A stretch of DNA of 64,000 nucleotides from Photobacterium chitinilyticum. Its GTDB lineage: Bacteria; Pseudomonadota; Gammaproteobacteria; Enterobacterales; Vibrionaceae. This document shows, in pieces, positions 18,972-26,584 of the stretch. The stretch lies in the NCBI RefSeq assembly GCF_004104355.1, contig NZ_RJLM01000008.1, positions 1 through 64,000 on the forward strand, in the 5' to 3' direction. The notes below the pieces were generated by a model. It ran no database searches, was not told the origin of the DNA, and saw only the letters and a program-made list of their open reading frames with translations. A program made the translations under genes and the position numbers. Position 1 is the stretch's first letter. Each line of letters opens with the position of its first letter.

Positions 18972-19607
18972 ATGAAGCTATCTGATTGGAATGCAATGTG
19001 GCACAAAGCAGTTTTTGAAAATAATAATGGTGAGTCTGAGGGGCTCCCTCATGCCATTGAAAAAAGATTAAGAACAGAATTAACAAAAAGCAGGTTAACG
19101 GAAAAGACGTTTGATGATGAATGGATTTGTGTTGACGAAATGGAAGAGCGTGGCTGGTCAAGCGTAATGCGTAGAGAGCTCCTTCCTGGTAAGGAAGAAG
19201 TAAGGCTCTTGGGAGAAGAGTTGGTACATGGTTGCTATCCAAGAAAAGAGGTATTCAAAGTAGAGTCACAATCGAAATTCAACATAATGCAAGAGGAAAT
19301 CACGGCGCGTCGGGATAGAGGTAATGCTCGCAGAAAAAGCCGTATTGTAGCTAAGCCTGAGAACACCGTAGTCAAAGACCTTCCTTGGGAAGATTGCATT
19401 ACACAAAGTAAACTCCTTTCAAAAGGCGAGTGGACCTCAGCTATGACAAAAAGACACCTTCCAGCTCCAACAAAAAAAGTGTCCACTAATGGTAAGTTAG
19501 TAAAAGCCTATGCAATGGCAGACGTGCTAAAAGCCTTGGAAGATCAAGAATTACAACAATGGATGGCAGATCGTCAGGCCGATGATGACGAATATCACTG
19601 TCACTAA
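18972..19607 (+). CDS. Island protein of unknown function
   Basis: Protein of 211 residues I cannot assign. ATG 18972 follows a strong AGGAGGT site; an upstream in-frame start at 18924 has no such site. The N-terminal half is charged (HAIEKRLRTELTKSRLTEKTF, MEERGWSSVMRRELLPG). The middle is very basic (RRDRGNARRKSRIVAK), which could contact nucleic acid. The C-terminus is acidic with HCH at the end. No signal peptide or membrane segment. It stands alone on the plus strand between the possible origin region and the AT-rich defence block. Confidence 0.7.
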   Translation: MKLSDWNAMWHKAVFENNNGESEGLPHAIEKRLRTELTKSRLTEKTFDDEWICVDEMEERGWSSVMRRELLPGKEEVRLLGEELVHGCYPRKEVFKVESQSKFNIMQEEITARRDRGNARRKSRIVAKPENTVVKDLPWEDCITQSKLLSKGEWTSAMTKRHLPAPTKKVSTNGKLVKAYAMADVLKALEDQELQQWMADRQADDDEYHCH

Positions 19608-20004
19608 AAAATAATTGCAAAAGTTAGGACGTGTGAACCTATTTGAGCGCCCCCTCCCCCCTACAAAACCGAGAAACTCATTAGTCATGTCAGTTTGTAG
19701 GGTTTATAGGGTTCGTAGTAGGCTGGGGGTACTCTTGACGGAATAACTTGCCCGAAGCTCTGGCTTGCTTATGCCCCAAAGCGAGTTAATGCGACCTAAA
19801 ACTAGTTCCTGAATATCAATATTTGCGATACTTAAACTAATCGAGACAAAAAGAAAGGCCTGACCCTCGTCATTCTGTAATATGCATCTCATTTAATGAG
19901 CTGTATCATTGTTTACCAATCCTCTTTACTGTATTTTGGCTTAGATTATTTTTCTTGTAACTTATTGATAGAAAGGTAAATTAAACGCTACTGTAGGATT
20001 GAAG
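19608..20004. other. Intergenic region; transition into AT-rich cargo
   Basis: No supportable gene. A C-rich block (CCCCCTCCCCCCT near 19650) repeats the motif at 18863. Base composition becomes AT-rich from about 19900, marking a likely cargo boundary. The promoter for the nuclease-helicase pair should lie in the last 150 bp, but I cannot fix it. Confidence 0.5.
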
Positions 20005-20763
20005 ATGCTTCCATCAGAAATAAAATACCTATCTCCTCAATGTGAACTTCATGTTATTGACATACCTACAATAGACGGAAATCTTGAAAAACTTCTCGAT
20101 AAGTTTTTGGTATCCATATGTGAAGGCGATTCAGATAGTGAGTTGAGTTTAGTTAAGCTTAGACTTAGAAACTTTTTTGAAGATAAAAGAAAAAATACGA
20201 AAATGGGAGCTATTGCGGAATTCTTTGTTCACTTGTATCTGCAAGAGAGTGGGTATAAGCAGGAGTTTTTGTTTTTTAATTTAGAGGAAGGGTCTATAAA
20301 AAAAGGTTTTGATGGTTTTTTCTCCAAAAACTCAGATACCTTTTTATTAGAAAGTAAATCAGGTTCAATTAAAAGTAAAAAAATATCACATAAAGATAAA
20401 TTAAAATCGGCTTATTCAGATCTAGAAAACTATGTATCAGGTAAAAGTGAGAAAGGTAAAAATAATCCTTGGAAAAATGCATATAACCATGCGTCTCATA
20501 TAGATGTAGGCACAGAAAAGTCAATAAGAAAGAAAATCAAAAAATTGCAGGATAATTTTGACTTAGGTGATTATTCCAATATCGATGATTTTAATATCAT
20601 CCCATGCTCTACAATATTTCTAGATGGCGCGTGGGATAATGGAATGACAAGTGAAATATTAATTGATTATGAATTTATATCAAAGTTCTCAGGTAATACA
20701 GTAAAGGCTATATGTGTTACTAAGGAAAGTATAGAAATATTTTTTAATTATTTGGATAAATAG
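20005..20763 (+). CDS. Putative PD-(D/E)xK nuclease, HamA/AbpA-like partner of a defence helicase
   Basis: Protein of 252 residues. Residues arranged like a PD-(D/E)xK nuclease core are visible: Glu72 in MGAIAEFF, Asp103 in KKGFDGFF, and Glu116-x-Lys118 in LLESKSG. HamA (DUF1837) of Hachiman systems is of similar size, carries such a core and pairs with a helicase. Assignment rests on this pattern and on gene pairing, not on overall similarity I can verify. ATG 20005 follows AGGA; a TTG at 19999 is in frame. Codons are AT-rich, unlike the neighbours. The helicase gene begins one base after the stop. Confidence 0.65.
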   Translation: MLPSEIKYLSPQCELHVIDIPTIDGNLEKLLDKFLVSICEGDSDSELSLVKLRLRNFFEDKRKNTKMGAIAEFFVHLYLQESGYKQEFLFFNLEEGSIKKGFDGFFSKNSDTFLLESKSGSIKSKKISHKDKLKSAYSDLENYVSGKSEKGKNNPWKNAYNHASHIDVGTEKSIRKKIKKLQDNFDLGDYSNIDDFNIIPCSTIFLDGAWDNGMTSEILIDYEFISKFSGNTVKAICVTKESIEIFFNYLDK

Positions 20764-20764
20764 A

Positions 20765-23230
20765 ATGGCATCAAGTTTTAGCTGGTTGAAGGATGTTGGA
20801 ATATTTTCAGAAGCAATGAAGAAAATGTCTTTAAACGTAGCTCTAAGTAATGAGGAGCTTGAGTTTGTCTTGTCGTGCGCTATTTTGTTTTTTAAGGAGT
20901 ATGCAGGGGATAAAAGAAAATCTCCTTATTTTCAATTGGCATACTACATCACGCTAAAATGTGCCATCAATAATAATAATTATGAACCGCTATTAGATGC
21001 TAGTGCAAACTTTGGTTTATATCCTATATCAAAGTATATATTGAATAATATTTTGTCTGAAGATGATAATTTCAACAAGTTCTCTCTAGATTATCAATTG
21101 GAAAAATTTAAGCATGGTAATATATTTGAAACGTATGAACAAAGGCAATCTAGAGAAGAAATAGTTACTAGCTATAGCCAAGAAAATTGCTATGTGGCAC
21201 CTACATCTTTTGGTAAAAGCTCACTAATTGTTGAGATTATCAATAAAGAGGAAATTGATAAGGTTGCTATAATAGTTCCTACTAAGTCTTTGCTTATACA
21301 AACTTACAAGTTAATGAAGTCAAACTTTCCTTTCGAGAATATAATATTTCATGATGAAATGTATGATGGATCTGATAGTTTTATTTCTATTTTCACTCAA
21401 GAGAGAGCTCTTCGTCTCTTAAAAAATAAAAAAATGTCATTCGATGTTTTAATTATTGATGAAGCCCATAATATATTTGAAATGGATGGAAGAAGCTTAC
21501 TATTGACTAGGTTAATTAGGCGTAATAGGCAAAGGAACCCTAAATCTAGAAACTATTACTTGTCTCCCTTGATCTCTGAAATAGGAAATTTGAAAGTTTC
21601 AAATGGACAAGATATATTTGAGCGAAGAATTATAAATAACATTAAAGAAGCTGATATTAGTGAGTATAAAAACAATGGGGAAGTACATAAGTATAATCGT
21701 TTCTTAAATCAATTTTACCGCTCTGGAAGTAATAATAGTTTTATTGAATATATAATTGAAAATAAAAAAGAAAAGAACTTTATTTATCTTAGAGCTCCAA
21801 AGAGGGTAGAGCAGTTAGCGGTATACCTTGAGAGTGAGCTGGAGTTTATTAACTCTGAAGAACTCCTAGATCTATCAGATGTCATCTCTAAAAATGTGCA
21901 TAATGATTTCTATTGTGTTGATTATGTAAAGAAAGGCTTAGTTTACTTACATGGTAAATTACCTGATCTCATAAAGGAATATTTAGAATATAAATTCACT
22001 CATACAAAAGAGATAAGTTACATAGTTGCTAACTCGGTTATACTCGAAGGGGTTAACCTTCCAGTAGATAACTTGTTTATATTAAATACATATAATTTGG
22101 ATGCTAAGTCATTAACGAATTTAATAGGTAGAGTTAATAGGCTTAATGAAGTATTTGATGAGAATAATAAATCTTTAAGCAAATTATTACCTTCTGTGCA
22201 TTTTGTTAACTCAATTGAGTTTAATGGAAAGAAAGGCAATATGGCTAATAAAATACAACTTCTTAAAAGTGGTTTTTTTAAAGATGTAGTAAAGAATCCA
22301 TTATTGCTTAATTTTAGTTTTGATAATATAAGGAATGAGTTACAGCGAGCTAAAAATAAATCGGATTTTTATGATGTTAGTAAGATCGAGTCAAAAATAA
22401 AAACTATGGAAGAGATAATAGAAAGAGAAGATTTCCTAGTTTTCAATGAAGATGATGAAAATACTAGAGTTAAAAGAATATTAATGGAATCTGCACTTTC
22501 ATCTGCATATTATGATTCGGACTTGATTTTTGATAAATTAGAAAATAGGATAAGTGAAATAGTCAGTGATACAAGTTGGTCTGATGCTTCGGTGATAGAT
22601 AAGATATATCTATTTTTTATTTACGGCTTTGAGAATTATATTTCTAATGCGGAATTTTCTCGATTAAGACACCCCAAAGCTAGATCTTTTTATAAGATGT
22701 TCACTGAGAATCTCCACAGACTGACATTGAAAGAGCATATATCTGATACTGTTAAGTTTTTTTATTCAATTCGACGTTCTAATACAGGGAAAGAGTTTTT
22801 TATAGGCAGCTCTTATGGTGAGATACCTAAAAGCAGTGAATATGATTCTTATAGTAATAACGTATATATAGATCTTTCACAGAAAAGCCATAAAGAGTTG
22901 GTAAATATTGCGCTGGTTAAAATAAAAATTGAAAGTGACTTTGTTTCATATACTCTAAATGAGTACGTTAATATTCTATTTGAATTAGACCTAATAAGTG
23001 AAGAAGAATACGAGTTGCACATTTATGGGACTACAAATAAATCTAACTCTGAATTTGTGAAAATTGGATTGAGTGGTTCATTGATTAACAAGTTGGATAG
23101 AGATAATCAAATTGAAAATATAAAAATCAATGAGTATGGTGTTATAGAACACAATCAAAAATTTAGAGATTATCTTGAAAAACAAGACGATCTCATTCAA
23201 TTTGAGGTCAGTAAATATATCGACATCTAA
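20765..23230 (+). CDS. Superfamily 2 helicase, HamB/AbpB-like defence helicase
   Basis: Protein of 821 residues. Motif I is APTSFGKS (145-152), motif II DEAH (232-235), and the second RecA-like domain has SYIVANSVILEGVNLPVDN followed by motif VI IGRVNRLNE (Arg456, Arg459). The EGVNLP plus GRVNR pattern is the Ski2-like/Hachiman helicase style. The N-terminal 120 residues and the long C-terminal part have no motif I know. The pair with the upstream nuclease-like gene (1-bp gap) resembles Hachiman HamAB and E. coli AbpAB, the latter carried by CP4-57 at ssrA. It probably senses or processes phage DNA for the nuclease; that is inference. AT-rich, horizontally acquired. Confidence 0.75.
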   Translation: MASSFSWLKDVGIFSEAMKKMSLNVALSNEELEFVLSCAILFFKEYAGDKRKSPYFQLAYYITLKCAINNNNYEPLLDASANFGLYPISKYILNNILSEDDNFNKFSLDYQLEKFKHGNIFETYEQRQSREEIVTSYSQENCYVAPTSFGKSSLIVEIINKEEIDKVAIIVPTKSLLIQTYKLMKSNFPFENIIFHDEMYDGSDSFISIFTQERALRLLKNKKMSFDVLIIDEAHNIFEMDGRSLLLTRLIRRNRQRNPKSRNYYLSPLISEIGNLKVSNGQDIFERRIINNIKEADISEYKNNGEVHKYNRFLNQFYRSGSNNSFIEYIIENKKEKNFIYLRAPKRVEQLAVYLESELEFINSEELLDLSDVISKNVHNDFYCVDYVKKGLVYLHGKLPDLIKEYLEYKFTHTKEISYIVANSVILEGVNLPVDNLFILNTYNLDAKSLTNLIGRVNRLNEVFDENNKSLSKLLPSVHFVNSIEFNGKKGNMANKIQLLKSGFFKDVVKNPLLLNFSFDNIRNELQRAKNKSDFYDVSKIESKIKTMEEIIEREDFLVFNEDDENTRVKRILMESALSSAYYDSDLIFDKLENRISEIVSDTSWSDASVIDKIYLFFIYGFENYISNAEFSRLRHPKARSFYKMFTENLHRLTLKEHISDTVKFFYSIRRSNTGKEFFIGSSYGEIPKSSEYDSYSNNVYIDLSQKSHKELVNIALVKIKIESDFVSYTLNEYVNILFELDLISEEEYELHIYGTTNKSNSEFVKIGLSGSLINKLDRDNQIENIKINEYGVIEHNQKFRDYLEKQDDLIQFEVSKYIDI

Positions 23231-23292
23231 TTAACTAGTTATTTATTTTTTGGATGGTATACCTTTTAAAGAGGTATACCAATAGCCCTGTG

Positions 23293-23699
23293 TTAACTCC
23301 AATGACCTTTCTTTTTTTCTCTTCGTATTTGTTCGTGTATGTACTCTTCATAAACGAGTGAAATCAGTGGGATATTCTCATTCTGTTGACGTACAGTGAA
23401 CTCATTATAAGATTTATAGTAAGTAGATCAATCACCAGCAATAGCATTCTTCATTAAAGTTCTAAACTTATAGTCATTTTTATATGCACTAACAAATCCA
23501 TCTGAGTAGTCATTGAGCTCGATGGATAACTTTAGAAGAATGGGGTCGCTTCTTGATTTTTGTCCTTTAAGGTTTCCCTTACTTTCTCTAATCCGCTTTT
23601 AGCTAATTTAGCAAAGCCGCTGACACATTTCTGTCCATAAGTGAGGTAATCTTGAGTCGAAGTTCGGGCTAGTATTTTATTAGAATCGCTCTCATACAT
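23293..23699 (-). pseudogene. Degraded gene of unknown function (frameshift plus internal stop)
   Basis: On the minus strand, an ATG at 23699 opens MYESDSNKILARTSTQDYL and runs about 55 codons to a stop at 23532. The adjacent frame then continues smoothly from about 23545 (DPILLKLSIELNDYSDGF) through one TGA, after AIAGD, into STYYKSYNEFTVRQQNEN and ends EKKKGHWS at TAA 23293. One frameshift and one Trp-to-stop type change would restore a protein of about 135 residues. No family recognised. It faces the helicase gene and shares its low GC. Confidence 0.65.
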
Positions 23700-23858
23700 A
23701 CGCCCCCCTTCCAGAAAGCCTACAACCCCTACAAATCGGCTATTTCTGTCTTCATACCCTAAGACTTCAGGTCACGCGCGCGCGATATACATTAGTAAAT
23801 TCTAATTTAACTTACCCAATGATATAATTTAGCCATCGCTAATATAAAGAGCTCAACC

Positions 23859-24374
23859 ATGGTCGCACCAAAGGGAAATACTTATAACAACAAGTACAAA
23901 CCTGAATACGTAGAGCAGGTGTATAAGCTGTGTCTGCTCAATGCCATCGACTGCGAGTTAGCTGACTTCTTTGAAGTAAGCGTTGACACCATCCGCAATT
24001 GGTCTATCCGGCATCCAGAATTTGATGCGGCGAAACGTGCGGGCAAGATGAAAGCGGACGCGGAAGTAGCGTCTAAGTTATTTAGCCGAGCTGTTGGTTG
24101 TTCGGTGAAAAAACAACGAGTGTTAAACAACGGCTCCGTCGTTGACTACTACGAAGAACTTCCGCCGGATACGCGTGCCATTGAGTATTGGCTGCAATGT
24201 CGAAACCACGATAAATGGAACTCAAAGCAGCAGGTAGAGCTTTCTGGTAATCAAGAGAACCCATTAGCCTTTCTTCTTGCCGAGGTTGCGACAGAGGCAG
24301 AGAACGCGAGTCCGTTTCCGTGTAACTTATCAACCAGACTCACAATCAAAGACTGCGATTTTCCTATCAAATAG
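23859..24374 (+). CDS. Terminase small subunit-like protein
   Basis: Protein of 171 residues. The segment VEQVYKLCLLNAIDCELADFFEVSVDTIRNWSIRHPEF is a terminase-small-subunit helix-turn-helix. It is followed by AAKRAGKMKADAEVASKLFSRAVGC and the typical LPPDTRAIEYWLQCRNHDKWNSKQQ. Such proteins recognise packaging sites on phage DNA. No large terminase or structural genes are present, so it may redirect a helper phage's packaging, as TerS proteins do in some satellites; that is inference. It is the last gene before the att-like sequence at 24531. The C-terminal tail after about residue 135 looks unrelated to the family. Confidence 0.8.
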   Translation: MVAPKGNTYNNKYKPEYVEQVYKLCLLNAIDCELADFFEVSVDTIRNWSIRHPEFDAAKRAGKMKADAEVASKLFSRAVGCSVKKQRVLNNGSVVDYYEELPPDTRAIEYWLQCRNHDKWNSKQQVELSGNQENPLAFLLAEVATEAENASPFPCNLSTRLTIKDCDFPIK

Positions 24375-24530
24375 CTATATCGTTATCCCGGTTAGACGAA
24401 ATTGGTATAGCGACTGAGTGCTATAATTTTAATTTTGGCATAGACACAATCAACTTTAGCTATCCCACTAGCCATCCCAGCAAAAATCAAATTAAAATAA
24501 ATAACTACAAAACAAATAATTAGCGATTAA
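24375..24530. repeat. Right-end non-coding segment with integrase arm-type repeats
   Basis: TAGCTATCCCA (24457-24467) and TAGCCATCCCA (24469-24479) match the left-end repeats in sequence and 12-bp spacing. A further GTTATCCCG (24382) echoes the third left repeat. No gene. Confidence 0.6.
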
Positions 24531-24547
24531 GTTCAAATCCCGCCAGC
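24531..24547 (+). repeat. Second att sequence (attR or att junction)
   Basis: GTTCAAATCCCGCCAGC is identical to the tmRNA T-arm/acceptor segment at 13189-13205. It then continues ACCAAAC, lacking three bases compared with the intact tmRNA end. A strong terminator follows at once, as expected for the displaced native ssrA 3' flank. Confidence 0.85.
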
Positions 24548-24560
24548 ACCAAACGTTTGG

Positions 24561-24588
24561 AAAAGGCCACCTTCGGGTGGCCTTTTTT
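24561..24588 (+). terminator. Strong terminator just after the second att site, probable former ssrA terminator
   Basis: AAAAGGCCACC (24561-24571) and GGTGGCCTTTT (24576-24586) with a TTCG tetraloop and a T run. It lies at the distance from the att sequence where an ssrA terminator would normally lie. Confidence 0.85.
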
Positions 24589-24831
24589 GTTTCTGCCATT
24601 CCCATCCATATCAACTCATATAGATGCCAAAACTTTTCCCCACCAACTTCTAGCGACATATCATGTTACTCGAGTAAATACATGAGCCACTAAGTTAGAG
24701 GGAAGCAAGTTGTAAATAACTGCTAAGGTTTAAGTGAATGCTTTACTTCGTCACACTAATTATAAATTGATATGGATGCATAGGCATATTCAATATAGCT
24801 TACTCTCATTATCATTGAATAAGAGTAGGTT
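24589..24831. other. Intergenic region before the dGTPase gene
   Basis: No gene. AT-rich sequence upstream of 24832 probably contains the dGTPase promoter, which I cannot place with confidence. Confidence 0.4.
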
Positions 24832-26364
24832 ATGACTATTAACTTCAACCAAAAAGTACGAGGAACAAGAGTCTATCACAACGGGAAATCTACTAGACCT
24901 CGCCCACTCAAAGAACTCGACAAAGTTGCTCAGCAAGAGAGTTTTGAAAGTGACCGAGGGCGGATTCTCAATTCAGCAGCCATTCGAAGGCTCCAACAAA
25001 AAACTCAAGTATTTCCGCTAGAACGCAATGCAGCAGTTCGCAGTCGATTAACGCACTCTTTGGAAGTTCAACAAGTCGGTCGTTACATCACACAGCTAAT
25101 TTTCAAGTCACTACCTAAAGACGCTCTTGAGCAATACAAACTAACGGAGTTAGAACGCCAAATAGAATCAATCGTCGAAATGTCATGTTTGATGCATGAC
25201 GTTGGTAACCCACCATTTGGCCACTTCGGTGAACAAGCAATAAATGACTGGTTTTCTAGAAACTTAGCCTCTATGGCGAAAGATAAGGAAGGCAAACCAA
25301 GATTTGATTTACCAGATCCTATCCACCAAGATCTTATTAATTTCGAAGGTAATGCACAAGCAATCCGCTTAGTTCACACTCTTCTAGGACTCAATCTCAC
25401 CTATTCCCAAGTTTCAGGGGTATTTAAATATACTCGCCGAGGAGATCAAGCATCTCCGAAAGAACAGCCAGATAATGCGCAACTCCAGGAGTATAACTAC
25501 TTAATGAAAAAAGTGGGTTACTACTTAAGTGAGTACCGTTATGTTGAATCTCTAAAATCCGTTTTGGCCATGGGTTCCCATTGTCGCTCCCCATTTTCAT
25601 ACATAATGGAAGCAGCTGATGATATTTCTTACGGTATAGCTGATATCGAGGATGCTGTAGAAAAGGGCATACTGACTATTGAACAACTAAAAAGTGCCCT
25701 TGATACTGAGTTCCAATCCCTCGCTAAGCAGTATGAGTTAGCTGAGCAGAAAACTATGCAAGAAATAGTCAATATTGCTTACGAGAGTGCTTTGAGGGCT
25801 GATAACTGTGCCAATAGCCATTTTTTTGTGACTTTACGCGTAGAAATAAATAAGCGCTTACCGCAACATGCTTGCAAACAATTCATTGAAAATATTGAAA
25901 AGGTATTTCACGGCACATTTAATCGAGCGCTAATTGAAGATAAAAGTGTCAATCACGCCCTTGTTAAAACACTAAAAAACGTTGCAATGAACTATGCCTT
26001 CTGTGATCCAGAAGTCGAAAGGAGTGAATTACAAGGGTATCGGATTATCACCGGATTATTAGAAGCCTATAAGCCTTTACTGCTGCTAGATAAGAAAACT
26101 TTTTCTAATATTCAAGACGCGCCGTTATATGAAAGAAGACTCCATAAGAAGCTGCCAAACAAGCATTTAAAGGCTTATGACATCGCAATAAGAACATTAG
26201 ATGAAGAAAAAGATAAAGAGCTGGATATTCCGTATCTACCCTACAGTTTTGATGATGAGGTTTGGGAGTTTTACTTCCGTGTTCGTCTGATTCAGGATTA
26301 TATCAGCGGTATGACCGATCAATATGCCTTCGATGAGTATCGTGCACTTAATGTGCTTAACTAA
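24832..26364 (+). CDS. dgt: Deoxyguanosine triphosphate triphosphohydrolase (dGTPase)
   Basis: HD-domain hydrolase of 510 residues that cleaves dGTP to deoxyguanosine and triphosphate. Strong similarity to E. coli Dgt along its length: FESDRGRILNSAAIRRLQQK, His75 in RLTHSLEVQQ, His122-Asp123 in CLMHDVGNPPFGHFGE, AADDISYGIADIEDAVEKG and the C-terminal RLIQDYISGMTDQYAFDEYR. All HD metal ligands are present. dGTPases can deplete dNTPs during phage infection and act as defence genes. The location inside an ssrA att array next to an AbpAB-like pair supports that reading, though it could simply be housekeeping. Start ATG 24832 fits the family N-terminus. Confidence 0.95.
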   Translation: MTINFNQKVRGTRVYHNGKSTRPRPLKELDKVAQQESFESDRGRILNSAAIRRLQQKTQVFPLERNAAVRSRLTHSLEVQQVGRYITQLIFKSLPKDALEQYKLTELERQIESIVEMSCLMHDVGNPPFGHFGEQAINDWFSRNLASMAKDKEGKPRFDLPDPIHQDLINFEGNAQAIRLVHTLLGLNLTYSQVSGVFKYTRRGDQASPKEQPDNAQLQEYNYLMKKVGYYLSEYRYVESLKSVLAMGSHCRSPFSYIMEAADDISYGIADIEDAVEKGILTIEQLKSALDTEFQSLAKQYELAEQKTMQEIVNIAYESALRADNCANSHFFVTLRVEINKRLPQHACKQFIENIEKVFHGTFNRALIEDKSVNHALVKTLKNVAMNYAFCDPEVERSELQGYRIITGLLEAYKPLLLLDKKTFSNIQDAPLYERRLHKKLPNKHLKAYDIAIRTLDEEKDKELDIPYLPYSFDDEVWEFYFRVRLIQDYISGMTDQYAFDEYRALNVLN

Positions 26365-26477
26365 ACGATTAACCTACGAAATGAGAGGCTTTAACTAAAT
26401 TGAATAAGTTGAATAAGTCTCGACTTGATCTGAGGAAATTTATCTATATTTACAGATTTATTCACCGCTCTTTCTTT

Positions 26478-26504
26478 CCGCCAACTCCACCAAACATACG
26501 TATG
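26478..26504 (+). repeat. Third ssrA-3'-end-like att sequence
   Basis: Matches 13198-13224 with one mismatch over 27 bp, from the tmRNA acceptor end through CATACGTATG. It is the right outer boundary of the att array. The adjacent sequence makes a near-palindrome around CATACGTATG. Confidence 0.75.
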
Positions 26505-26584
26505 TTGGTGCTTTCTTACATTTGCATGGCTGATAACCTCAATTACCAGCCACTTCATGTCACTCCTATAAACGAAAACCGCAA

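Larger units (their letters stand above)
13189..24547 (+). mobile_element. Integrative island at ssrA, phage-satellite/defence-island type
   Basis: About 11.4 kb bounded by a 17-bp direct repeat of the tmRNA 3' end. It contains an integrase adjacent to attL, an AlpA-type regulator, a P4-like primase/helicase, unknown proteins, a nuclease-helicase pair, a pseudogene and a terminase-small-subunit-like gene. Composition is mosaic: 19.9-23.7 kb is visibly AT-rich compared with the flanks. Matching integrase arm-type repeats lie near both ends. ssrA is the integration site of VPI-1 in V. cholerae and CP4-57 in E. coli. There are no capsid or tail genes, so it is not a complete prophage. Confidence 0.88.
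24531..26504 (+). mobile_element. Second att-bounded unit carrying a dGTPase
   Basis: A segment of about 1.95 kb lies between the att sequence at 24531 and a third ssrA-3'-end-like sequence at 26478-26504. Its only real gene is the dGTPase, and it has no integrase of its own. It may be a separate cassette inserted at the same site and mobilised in trans, or the distal part of one larger island spanning 13189-26504. Confidence 0.6.

Noticed and set aside
19704-19892. Minus-strand frame of 62 codons before the nuclease gene
   Set aside because: No ribosome site or family resemblance; too weak to call.
24531-24550. Possible tRNA gene from the GTTCAAATCCC T-arm sequence
   Set aside because: Only the T-arm/acceptor half is present; it is the att copy of the tmRNA end.
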